Assembly (NCBI RefSeq): GCF_048564905.1
Contig: NW_027328740.1
Span: 31,981,019 to 32,045,018 of the forward strand
Origin: Vicugna pacos
Taxonomy: Eukaryota > Chordata > Mammalia > Artiodactyla > Camelidae
DNA: 64,000 bases
Direction: 5' to 3'
Shown one piece after another: positions 13,480 to 25,160 of this stretch (the stretch's first letter is position 1; each line of letters begins with the position of its first letter). Made by a program: the position numbers and the translations under genes. The notes below the pieces were generated by a model, which saw only the letters and a list, made by a program, of their open reading frames with translations, did no database searches and was not told the origin of the DNA.

Positions 13480-16029
13480 GGCCTATGTCACTATAAACAC
13501 CCCTCTCAGCACTGCTTTTGCTGTGTCCCATAAATTTTGTGGGGTTTTGCTTTAATTTTCTTTTGTCTCAAGCTAATTTTTCATTTCAACTTTGATTTCT
13601 TCATTGACCCATTGGTTTTTGAATAACATATTGTTTAATCCCCATGTTTTCCTATTGTTCTCCTTTGCTTCTCTTTTGTTGATTTCTAGCTTCATGGCAT
13701 TGTGGTCAGTAAAGAAGCTTGAGGTAATTTCTATCTTCTTTGAAATGCTGAGGTTTATTTCCTGCCCAAGTACATCATGAAACCTGGAAAATGTCCCACA
13801 TGCACTTGAAAATAATGTATATCCTATTTTGTGGGGGGGTGCAATGCTCTTAAAATAGCCACCAAGTGTAATATTTGTGTTGTGTTATTTAACTTCTCTT
13901 TTGCCTAATTTATTTTCTGTCTCGATGATCTGTCCAGTGATGTTAATGCAGTTATGAAATCTCCAAATATGAATCCCCCTTTATATCTGTTAGCAATTAT
14001 TTTATGTACTTAGTTGCTCCTGTATTTGGTGCATATGTATTAATGAGTGTTTTATCCTCATATTGTATCAATCCTTTAATCATTATAAAATGTCCTTATT
14101 TATCTTTCTTTATGGTCTTTGTTTTAAAGACTATTTTGTCTGAAATCAGTTCAACAACACCTGCTTTTAGGCTTTTCAAATTATATGGAATACTCTTTTC
14201 CAACCTTTCACTCTCAATCTATATGTGTCCTTCTCTCTGAAGTGAGTCTCTTGTATGCAGCATATTGAAGGTTCTTGCTTTATTATCCAGCCTGCCACTC
14301 AATGAGTTTTGACTGGAGCATTTAGTCCATTAACATTTACAATAATTGATGATAGGCTTGTGTTTATAGCCAATTTCACCTTATCTTTGCAGTTCATTTG
14401 GTATTTCCTTTTTGTTCCTTTCATGTTCCTTTTATTGTTTGGTCATTTTCCTTTGTATTATCATGAATTTTATTTCGATTTTTTGACACCCTGGTAAGTT
14501 TTTGTCTTCTTGTTACCCTTTTTTATAAGTCCATTAGACCATTACTATAACTGATTTTATTAAACGGATAGTAAGATGATCTCAAACCCATCCTACCGAG
14601 AACAAAATATTTTAAATGGAAAGACCAAAAAAATAAATTCTCTATTTTCCTGCCTCCCTCTCCCACTCTCAATGATTTGCAAGTCTTGTTTTAAAATTTT
14701 GTGTTTATTTTATTTGTAATTCATGAATTATCACCTTTCCAGCTGTGAGTTTCACATTTCTGTTGCATCCTGCTGCTTTTCCTTTTAGAGAAGACATTTC
14801 AATAATTCTTTTAGCATGGGTCTAGTTTTGCTGAACTTTTGAACATTTTTCTTGTGTGTGAAATTCTTTATGTCTCCTTCTACCAAAAAGAATAACCTTG
14901 CTGGTTTAAGTATCCTGGGGTATACAATATTTTTCATTCAGGACTTTGAATATATTTTGCCACTCCCTTCTGGCCTGTAGTATTTGTGCAGTGAAATCAG
15001 CTGGGAGCCTTATGGGGATTCCCTTGAAACACACTCTTTGCTATTGTCTTGGTGTCTTTTGGATCATTTCGTTATCCTTTACTCTGGGAGTCTTAATTTT
15101 ATGTCTTGGTATGGGTGTATTTGGGTTCTTCCTGTTTGGGGCACTCAGAGCTTCCTGTATTGGATATCTGATTCCTTCTTTAAGTTTAGGAAGTTCTCAG
15201 TCATGATATCTACAAAAACCTTTGCAATCCACTTTGATCTTTCTTCCCCTTCTGTGACATTTATCATGCCAAGTTTGGCATGATTTTACTATCCCATAGG
15301 TTCCTTATGGTTTTCTAATTTGTTTCTTGTTGTTTCTCTTGTAGCTCTACTGATTGGCTGCTTTTTATTGTCCTGTCTTATAAGTCACTAATTCGTTCCT
15401 CTGCACTATATTGTCAGCATTGCTACACCTTTAAATCATTCCTCATCTCAGTCAACGGGTTCTATTCTACCCGGCTCTTCCTTATAGCTTCCATTTCATT
15501 TTTGACATATTTTATATCTCTAAACACTATCTCTTTTATTTCCTTCACTACTTAGATCACTGCATTTTTGAAATCTGCATCTAGTAGGTTTTTGATGTCT
15601 ATTTCACTGATCATTCTTTCAGGGGATTTCTCTTGTTCTTCTAATTGGGAATGGCTTCTCTGCTTCTTCAACTTTCTACTACCTCTCTGGCACTGTGGTT
15701 TATGGAGTATCAGTTATATACTGTTGTCCTAAAGGTGTATATGTACCTAATGCCTATGTAGTAATACAACTTAGAAAATAGAAAAAAAGAGAGAGAGGTA
15801 AAGAATATTAAAGAAGGGAGAAATAAAGCTTTGAAGACATTGTAAAATGAATAATATTAAAGAAAGTTGAAGCAGAGTTTTGAAAAATAATAATAGTAAA
15901 ATTATTTTTAAAAATTTCAAAGGGATTAAAATGGGGGTATATATAATTGAATATGAAGTAAAAATTAAGAGGGTAATAGAAAATGGAACTGGTAAAAACA
16001 GATTAAAACAAGGGGGTTGTCTGTGTCCT

Positions 16030-17276
16030 GCTGGAGAGTGTGTATTTTAATGTGAATTCTTTCTGTATTCATCCTGTTTTGGAATCTCAGCTTGCTGTTT
16101 CCAGAGTCCCTCCATTGGAGCCCTCATCTGTGCTGCTCCCAGGGCATGTTGTCAAGCAGATCGCTCCTACACCCTACACTGGTTCAGGTGCAGCTCTCTT
16201 TACTCTGGGCTGGCTTGTCACTTCCCTGCCGATGCTGCAGTCAGATGTTGCAGACTGACCAGGCAGGATTGGGCATCATGCCCTCTCCCAGCACCATGGT
16301 CAAGGGCTGCATTCCAGCTCAAATTTGAGGGTACACCCACCCCTTCAGGTTGCAGATCATTCTGCTGCTCTGTGCCACTGTACGCTCTGCATCGGGTTTG
16401 CACACCAGAAGTGGGCTCAGGGAAGACTGAGGAACAGCCCTGTCCCTGGTCTGGGCCAAAATCCAGCTCCTTGTTTGTCTTGGCAGACAAGTTATCTGAG
16501 GAACCAAGGCAGTAGGATCATATTTGCCTCATGCTGTCAACAAGTCTCAGTCTGGCCCTTCATGCTGCCATGTCCTTTGGTGTAGATGTAGGTTTTTCCT
16601 CCACTGCCGACTGGGTACAAAGCACCAGAGGCTATGGTGGCTGTGTCTGAGCCCAGCTCTCTTCACCTAGAAACTTCTGTGGATTTTCAGAGATGCGAAT
16701 TGCACCCTACCCCGCACAGGGCACATTTGCCCTGTTGCTTTATGAAGGGCCCAGATTGTTCTGTGCTATTCACCCATAGCAATGGCACAAAGCCCACTCC
16801 ATTCTCCTGGGTCGCCACAGTGCAGCCATTTCCCATCTACCACCCTGCTCGGGCAGCATGGCCCTGCCCCTAGCTTCTGGGGGTTTTCATCTGGGTGTCA
16901 CAGGGATTCTCTGTGCCTGTTTATCTTAGTTCTGTCAGTCAACTTATACTCTGTACAGGTCCAAGCCTAGGAGGCTCCCCCTCCAACCTGCCGATCTCTG
17001 AGTTGGAGAGGGGAGACACTGTGAATGAGCATCAGTCCTTCTCTGATGCTCTCTCCCTGTGGGACCTGTCCCACTCTGTTTTGACTTTTCTTCTTCTTTC
17101 TTCCTTTTCTCCCATCAGATTTTTCACATAGTTATCTATTGAAGAGGACGATGTTCTGTCAGAGTTCTGCAGGTTCTCTGGTTAACTGAGTGGGTCTGTG
17201 GATGTGACTCTTAGTGCATTTATGTGAAAGGGTGAGCTACGAGCATCTTTCTTCTCCACCATCTTTGTATCCCCGA
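16030..17276 (-). promoter_or_regulatory. L1 5' UTR with internal promoter, unit A
   Basis: This is a GC-rich island of about 1.25 kb in an otherwise AT-rich window. It corresponds to the 5' UTR of the long L1, where the internal Pol II promoter of L1 resides. Open frames here on both strands (60-90 codons) come from base composition and are not genes. Confidence 0.75.
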
Positions 17277-17279
17277 CAG

Positions 17280-20200
17280 AAAGTCTCACTTTATGGTGGA
17301 AGATAAACATAGTCTGGAAAAAATGGAAAAGATATTCCATGGAAATGACAAGAAAGTGCAGATTGCAATGCTCAACTCATTCAAAATATGTTTTAAAATA
17401 AGGGCCAAAATGAAAAAAATATGAGATTATATAAAGAAAAATAGATAAAATAAGGGTATTAAACTCATTAAAATATATATGGACCCAACACCATAGATAC
17501 TAAGTATAAAAAGAAATTTTAGTAGACATGAAAGAATTAATTCATTATGAAACAATAATAGTAGATGAGTTGAACACCTCACTATTCTGATGGCCAGATC
17601 ATCCAGAAAGAATATCTGTAAGGAAACAGAGGTCTTAACAGCATATTAGATAATTTGAACCTAAGTGAGCTATTGGACTCTGCATCAGAAAAGCATAACA
17701 CATAAACTATTCAAGTGTGTACAGGATGTTATCTAAGGAATTAACCACATATTATGTCATGAAATGAGCCTCAGGGACTTTAAGCAAATATAGATTACAG
17801 CAAATATTTTTCCATACACAAAAGTATGATACTGTGCATCAACACTACAAAGAAGAATAGGAAAATCACAAACATGAAGTCAAACCACATCCTTTAAAAA
17901 ATAAAATAAAAATGTCAATGATGAAATCAAAGAGGTGATGAAATCAGACAGGTAATAAAATCATACCTGGAGACAAATTACAATGAAAACACACTTTCAT
18001 AACACGTATCGGATGCAACAAACACAAATCTAAGAGGGAAGATGAGAACAAATCATGTATTCTACAAGGAACAAGAAAAATGTCATACAAAGGACAAAGC
18101 ATACCACAAAAAATAACAAGAAATAAGAATAAACTAAACCCAAAGGCAGTAGAATGAGATATCTTTAATAATTATGTTGAAAATAAATAAAATAAAAGTT
18201 GAAAAATAAATTAAAAATCAAAAAATCAACAGCTTTAATTTTTCTTAAAAATATTAACAAACAGGTAAGAATTTAGCCAGGCTTATCAAGAAATACAGAG
18301 ACTTGACCCTAACAAAATAAGAAATGAAACAGTAAAAATAACATCTGATATTACAGAAATACAAAAAATGATTATGAAAGCAGTATGAGCTATTACATGA
18401 CAACAAATTGGATGACCTAAAAGAAATGGACAAATTTCTAGAAATGTACAGCTTGACCACAATGAATAAAAAGAATACTGAGAACTTGAAAAGAACAATC
18501 GGTATAAGTTAAGTAACATCTATAATTTAAAAAACACCCCTTGAACAAAATGCCTGGATGCCTTCACTAAAACCTCTTTACCCCCAAGTATTTTAAAAAA
18601 TGATGGAGGAAGGAAAATTCCCAAAGTTATTCTATGAGGCCACCATTACCCTGATAACAAAATCAGTCAAAACACTAACAAAAATGAATGAAAATGAATA
18701 TCCAATATCCTTGATTAATATACACTCAAAAATCCTTGAAATACAGCAACAAATGAATCCAGCAATACATAGAAAGGATTATACATGATGATCATTTGGA
18801 TTCCTTCCAGAGTCACTAGGATGATTCAAAATACACAAGTCAATCAGCGTGACACATATCTAACAAAGGAAGGACAAAACTCACAAGATGCTGTCAATAC
18901 ATAAAGAAAAAACATTTGACAAAATTCAAAATACATTCATCATCAGAAATCTCATGAAAGTGAGTACAATGGGAACATCTCTCAACATACTAAAGGCCAT
19001 TTATAACAATTTATAATACTCAGGGGAAAGCTGAAAGCATTCTGGGTAAATTCGGAAACAGGAAAATGATTCCTACTCTCAGCACTTGTGTTCAATAGTA
19101 ATAGAAGAAAATAAAAGAAAAAGAGAAAGAAGTAAAATAAATGCAAAATGGAAAGAAAGAGGCAAAATTGTCACCAGTACTGATGGTATAACAATCCACA
19201 TAGAGAGTCCTTAGGGCTCCACACTGACTATTATGAAAAATAAATAATTTCATCAAGGGAGCAGGGTAAAAGTTTAATGTAAAGTAGTCTCGCATTGCAA
19301 CATATTAAACATGAGATACCATATAATTGACCTTGAAAGCAATAATATTTAAAACACTATACCCCGAGTAACTTGGAATAAAGTAACCACATATGTGAAA
19401 GATCAACACACTGAAAATTATAAAACATTGACTAAGAGATTAAAAATGACTCAAAGAAATGAAAAGATGTCTTGTGCTCTTGGATTGAAAGAGTTAATAT
19501 TGCTAACATGGCCGAGCTACACAAAGAAACATACAGATTCAGTGCGAGTACTGTTACAAAGCTGTAGTATTTTCCACAGAACCAGAAAATAAATAAGTTT
19601 TATGTGAAACCATTAAAAATTGCCAAAATGATCTTGAGTAAAAACAACAAATCTGGAGGTATAACCCTCCCAGATACCTTACTATACTACAAACCTACAG
19701 TAATAAATACAGCATGGCATTTGCACAGAGATATAATCAATAAAATCAGATAGAGAGCCTAGAAATAATTCCACACACCTATGAGCAATGAATCTATGAT
19801 ATAAGAGGCAAGAGTACACAGTGGAGAAATGACAGTCTAGTCAATGGATCGTGTTTGGAAAGCTGGATATCTACATGTAAAACATTGAAATGAGAGCATT
19901 CCCTGACATCATATACAGAAATAAACTCCAAGTGAATTAAAGACCTAAATATAAGACCTGATACTATAAAACTTCTAGAATGGAATATATGTGATACCCT
20001 ATTGTATATATATCATAGGAATATTTTCATATTTCAATCTTCTAAGGCAAAAGAATCAAAGCAAAAATAAGCAAGTGGGACCTAAACAAAGTTGAAAATT
20101 TCTGCACAGCTAAGGACACTATATGTGAAATGAAAACACTGCCTGTATAATTGGAGAACATATTTGCAAACAATGCAAGTGACCAGGGGTTAATAGATGT

Positions 20201-21027
20201 AGGTTAATAGATGTAACATGGATTTAGGTTACACAACTCAAGGTGAAAAACAAACATCCAATCAAAAACAAGAGAAGAGAACCTGAGTTAATATTTTTCC
20301 CAATAAAACATACAGATGAGTAACAGGAAAGTGATAAAATTGCTCAACATTTCTAATTATTAGTTAATTGCAAATAAAAACCACAATGAGATATCACTTA
20401 AAACTGGTCAAATGGCTATTATGAAAAATTCCACTAATAGAAAGTGTTGGAGACGATGTGGAGGTAACCAATCTTTTGTATACTCTTGGTAGGAATATAT
20501 ATTTTTGTAACTTGTATGGAAAACAGTATTCAGATTTGTTTAAAAACTAAAAAGTTAACTACCACATGACACAGTAATACATCTCCTAGAAAAAATCTGG
20601 TGAAGAAAACCTAAATTGAGAAGAACCAATGTTCAAAACAGCACGGTTTATAATATGCAAGACAGGGAAGCAATCCTAGTGTCCACAGTAGACTATGGAC
20701 TTAAGAAGATATGATGTTTCTATAAATATGAAATGGAATATTACTAAGACATGAAACAGTTTAACACATTGCTATTTCAGCAACATGAATGGACCTACAA
20801 AATATTGTGCTTAGTGAAGTAACTTAGACAAAGACAAAAGAATATAATTCAATTTATATGTGGAATATAAAGAATAACAAATATCTGTGTACATCTATCT
20901 ATAGCTATCTGTTGATAGATGACAGATAAACAGATAGTTAGAAGGATAATACATGTTAGAAAGCTAGGTAAATAGATGATAGATAGATAGATAGATGAGA
21001 GATAAATGGAAAGTTAGATAGATAGAT

Positions 21028-21058
<31 letters not shown>

Positions 21059-21390
21059 GACATGATAGAGTGGTTAAGAGATTAGATAGACAAGACTTAA
21101 ATAGACTTAAATATATGGGAAAAAGCTTATGTTTACCAAAGGGAAAGGAAAGAGAATTTAATGGTAGAACATTGACAAATAGAATGTAGTATACATAAAG
21201 GAGAGAAGCAACAAGGATAATCTGTATAGATCATGGAATTATACACAATAGCTTAAAATAATTGTATGTTAAATTCATTTCAATAATTCATAATGAAATA
21301 TAATCACCAAAGTGGTTAGAATACCTAAGCTGTACATCTGAAACTACACAATATAGTACATCTACTGTACTTCAATTAAAAATAAAACAC
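17280..21390 (+). repeat. LINE-1, 5'-truncated, plus strand, about 4.1 kb
   Basis: It begins in the endonuclease part of ORF2 (AAAAGATATTCCATGG near 17325), passes RT near 18600-19000 and ends with the L1 3' tail (CTGTACATCTGAAACTAC near 21330, then AATTAAAAATAAAAC). A GATA-rich microsatellite lies in its 3' UTR. The unit B copy is about 51620-55685. Confidence 0.88.
20965..21060 (+). repeat. GATA microsatellite, (GATA/TAGA)n
   Basis: Runs of GATA reach about six repeats (near 21033-21058), with interruptions, within a broader GATA-rich stretch from about 20890. The unit B counterpart (about 55240-55340) is shorter and broken up. Confidence 0.85.
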
Positions 21391-23390
21391 CTCATGGATT
21401 ATTTAGTCATTTTTTAGCTGATAGCAGCTTCCTTTAATATTGATTTATTTTTACTCTTTTCCTTTTATGATTACTGACTCAAATTATTTCTTTTACTTTT
21501 GTAATCATGTTACCAGTTTGAAGTATCTATATTTATTGCCCCTGATTTCCTATTTTTCTCTCTTTAATCCATGTAGTATAGTAGCATTTAAAAACATACC
21601 CAAAGAAACAGTTGCAAATTTCTCGTGGTATCCCCTTAGCATTTTGATCAATATTTTGCATATATTTGCCATTTTATATTTCTTAGAAGATGTCTTATCT
21701 TCATCTCTTATTAGGTGTGTCGGTTTTGTTTTTTTCATCATATTCAGGATTTCTTTGTCTGGTAATGTATTTGTTTTCACTTTATATCTAAGTGATAACT
21801 GTTTAAGTATTACTGGGTGAGTTATTTCTTATATCAGAAGTTTGAAAATGTAATTTTATTTACCCTTGCCCTATGTTTTCCGATCAGAAATCTACTGAGA
21901 GCCTAATGGGGGTTCCTTTGTAGATTATCATAATTTTTTTGGCTTCCTTTAAAATTTTTTCTCTGTCATTGACTTGCCAATTTGCATATGACTTATCTTG
22001 AAAGAGGTCCCTTTGTCTTAAAGTTATTGGTGTTTTATTGGCTCATGGACATGTATATCAGTTCCTTACACAGGTTCAGGAATTTATCAACTATTACTTC
22101 TTTAAATAAACCATCAGCTTCCTTCTAATATTCTTCTCCCTCCAGGATTCCACTCTAATGTGCACTTCCAGAAGAAGTCTGATGGTTACTGTAGAATTTC
22201 CTCACTTTTTAATATCTTGTACCTCTGCACTCTCTTATCATTTCTAATTTTGTATTGGTGTGTTTGCTAATCTCTCTTCCACAGAGACAGTCTACTTCCA
22301 ATGCTTTCTGTTGCATTCTTCATCTCATTTATTAAGTTCTCCTGGTCCTCAATGTTTGGTTATTTTATAGTTTCAGTCTCTTTGGTAATGTATTCCTTAT
22401 CATCATTTCATTTATTCCTGAGCTCACTAAACTACATTCTTAGTATTGTTTTTTGTATTGAGTTTCTGAATGACACCTATTTGGATTCTCTATTAGTTAT
22501 ATGGCAATATACCATGACTTAAGTTTGTTTGCTGCATGGTTGACATTGTGTGTGTGCGCGTGCACAGGTGCGTGTGCATGTGTGTGTCTGTGTCTGTCGG
22601 TGTCTGTGGTCTGTGTATCTGTGTGTGTCCATGCCCTATAATGTTACTGTGATTGGTCATGATCTTGATAAATTATTGCTCTGATGACACTAAATAACAG
22701 ATTGGGAGTTGGAGTCCTTGCTTTGTATTCTGGTAGTTGGCAATATTGCACAATTTTTGGTTTTACTTACCTGAGCTACCTCTGATAATATTTCAAAATG
22801 GCACTTTCCAGTCGCTACTGTCTGGATAAAAGATGTGTTTTCATTGTCACTTCTTAGACTTCTCTGGTAGTTAATGTCACTTTTGTCACTGGGAAGGCGA
22901 TCTTTTCCTTTTATCTGATATCTCTTGAGACTCAGTGTACAGATTGAGGAAATTTGTAAAGACTGGTGGGTATTTGGAATCAGGCAAGTGCCTTTGCTAA
23001 GTCCAGTGTTGCAAGGTAGCTTGTCTCCACCACTGTGAATGGGGAGTAGTTACAGAGTCATGAATGTCTGAGTGCCTGAAGGTTGGAATTTCTGTGTCCA
23101 TTTTGTCTCCCTCCTAGTTACATGTGACCATGAGTAATAGTGCAGTTGGGGGCCGAAGCTGTGTGAACCACTGAGACCCTGTTTCTGCTGGGTTCTCTGA
23201 ACTTGTGGACTCAGATATCCTAGTCAGGGGGCCTTATTGCAGACACCAAATCTCCTCTTCCCTCACTTCAGCCTCCTTTGTGTGTTTTAGTCCACCAAAT
23301 TCACATGTTCACATGTGTACTGGAGTTTTGTTTTGTGTTGTAGTTCTTTTTGTTGAGATGTGACTGCAGATATAAGGGGAGAGACAAAAA
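21391..23390 (-). repeat. LINE-1 5' region, minus strand, about 2 kb
   Basis: The order of blocks matches the upstream/ORF1 part of older ferungulate L1s read backwards: GTCTGGTAATG (near 21759), AGCCTAATGGGGGTTCCTTT (21901), CTCTGTCATTGAC (21961), ACTTCTTTAAATAAACC (22097). A TG-rich run lies inside. It has no 3' half next to it. The unit B copy is about 55690-57680. Confidence 0.75.
22544..22632 (+). repeat. TG-rich microsatellite
   Basis: An imperfect (TG)n tract with GC and TC interruptions. The same tract in unit B (about 56838-56925) differs in its interruptions. Confidence 0.85.
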
Positions 23391-25160
23391 TAGATTAAAC
23401 TTATGTCAATTTTTAAAGTATATACTTTTTCAATTAAAAGCTTAAATTCTAATAAGGACATTATAGGAACACTAAAAAAAGTGAACAAATCACCTCCACT
23501 AATATCATAGTACTACAAGATATTTTGATTACCCTGGGTTCTTTTCTTCAATGTTTTTCCCATCTTCATGCACATTTTACTATAAAATATCCCTATAATC
23601 TCTTAAAAATCAATTAAATTATTAAAATATTTCTTTGTGTTGTAAATATAGCCCTGTTGGTTCTCTAATTTATTACTAATAGCTTACACATATCTGTCTT
23701 CTCATCCTTCTTCCCTGTCTGCACAGGAAACCACTACTTGGTACAGTACACATATATATGTGATTCTGTTCCTGTTTTTTTTAAGATTCTTTCCCTTATA
23801 TCTTTAGTTTCCTCAGGAAAGTGGTAACATAGAGTGTTTTTCTCTGTATGACATATTTTTCTATGTGCAACACTCTCTGGGTCCAGACACATTGTTCCAA
23901 ATGGCAGAAATTTACTTTTTAATATGACAATGACTAAGTATTTATTACTTTATCTATATCTCAAATCTGCTTCATTCAATCATCTTCTGATGGGCAGTTG
24001 AGTTGTGCTTCTACCCTTGGCTATTATAAATGATGATGTTAAGAACATTGGGGGTAGTATATCCTTTAAAGTTAATGTTTTCATTTTCTTTGAGATTTAT
24101 ACCAAAAACTGGAATTGCTGCAAAATATAGTGGTTCTATTTCTAGTTTTCTGAGCAGTGTCCACACTTTTATAATAGTGGATGCATAAAATTATTTTTCC
24201 ACCAACAGTGTACCTGGGTTCCCTTTTATCGAAATTCTTATTAATGTTTGTCATATGTAGACTATTTGTTAATAGCCATTTTGGTTGCTGTGAGATTATA
24301 TTTCATTCTGGTTTTGATTTAGGATTTCCTAATAATAGCAAAGCTATGTTTCTTTTTATGTGCATGAAATCATCTACATGTCTGTTTTTGAAAAGTTTCG
24401 ATGAAGATCTTTGAACTGTTTTTAATTTGGGGTCTTTGTTTTTTAACTCTTGATTCTAATATGCTATATATATACTATGGATATTAATACTTTGTTGGTT
24501 TCATTGTCTGAAACTCTTTCTTCTATGCTGTGTGTTGTCATACATCTTGCTGAAGGTTTCCTTTGCTATGCAAGATGTTTTGCACTTCACACTTACACAA
24601 GTGGAATCCCTTTATCACAGAGTAAATCTATTATTTCCTCAGTAAATTTAAAACCAGTTATTGTTAGTTTTCCTTTTTTTTTTTTACTTAGGAGATACAT
24701 CAAAAGTAAATATTGCTATGATTTACCTCAAAGGAAGTTCTGCTCCTGTTCTTGGTCAGAAATTTTGTAGTTTCAGGTTTTACATTTAGGAAATTAATCC
24801 ATTTTTATCCTATTTTGTATAATATGGAAGGAAGTGCAGTTACATCTTCCTTTTACATGTACTGTCCAGTGTTCCCAGGACTACTTGTTGAAGAGACTTC
24901 CCTTTTTCCATTGTATACTCTTGCCTCCTTCATTGTAGACTAACTGACCATATGAGTGTGGGTTTATTTTAGGACTCTTTATTTTGTTCCATTAATCTAT
25001 GTGACTCTTTAAGTGATATATTTCGATGTTTTGATTAGTGTAACTTTGAAGTATATTCTTAAGTCAGGGAGGATAATACCCACAGGTTTGTTCATTTTTC
25101 AAAGATAATATTAGAAAATTTGGATCTTTCACAATTTGTATAAATTTTATTATTTTTCTC
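23391..25160 (-). repeat. LINE-1 3' region, minus strand, about 1.8 kb
   Basis: It reads as the 3' UTR and ORF2 end in reverse: CCTTGGCTATTATAAATGATG (near 24016), ACTGGAATTGCTG (24108), CCACCAACAGTGTACC (24200), then RNase-H-like and RT-adjacent blocks up to 25160. The 77- and 106-codon frames here are chance frames of the antisense strand. The unit B copy is about 57681-59465. Confidence 0.8.

Larger units (their letters stand above)
10665..17276 (-). repeat. Nearly full-length LINE-1, minus strand, about 6.6 kb (unit A)
   Basis: The 3' end is the T-rich run near 10665, followed by the artiodactyl-type 3' UTR (CTGTGCTATATAGTACAATC near 10830). ORF2 lies within about 11000-14600, ORF1 and upstream coding around 14650-15700, and an A-rich link near 15775-15990 leads into a GC-rich 5' UTR (about 16030-17276) ending at CTCCACCATCTTTGTATC, typical of an L1 start. 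No target-site duplication could be made out: the left flank is minus-strand L1 and the right flank plus-strand L1. Both frames are broken, so it cannot move by itself. The unit B copy is 44986-51617. Confidence 0.88.

Noticed and set aside
16040-17131. Proline- and serine-rich open frames on both strands
   Set aside because: Same explanation as for the unit B L1 5' UTR: high GC leaves few stops.
10665-17276. Considered as a possibly active L1
   Set aside because: Open frames are at most about 154 codons in ORF2 and the paralogous copy is likewise broken.
20890-21060. Possible CRISPR-like or satellite array
   Set aside because: The repeat is a plain 4-bp GATA microsatellite without spacers.
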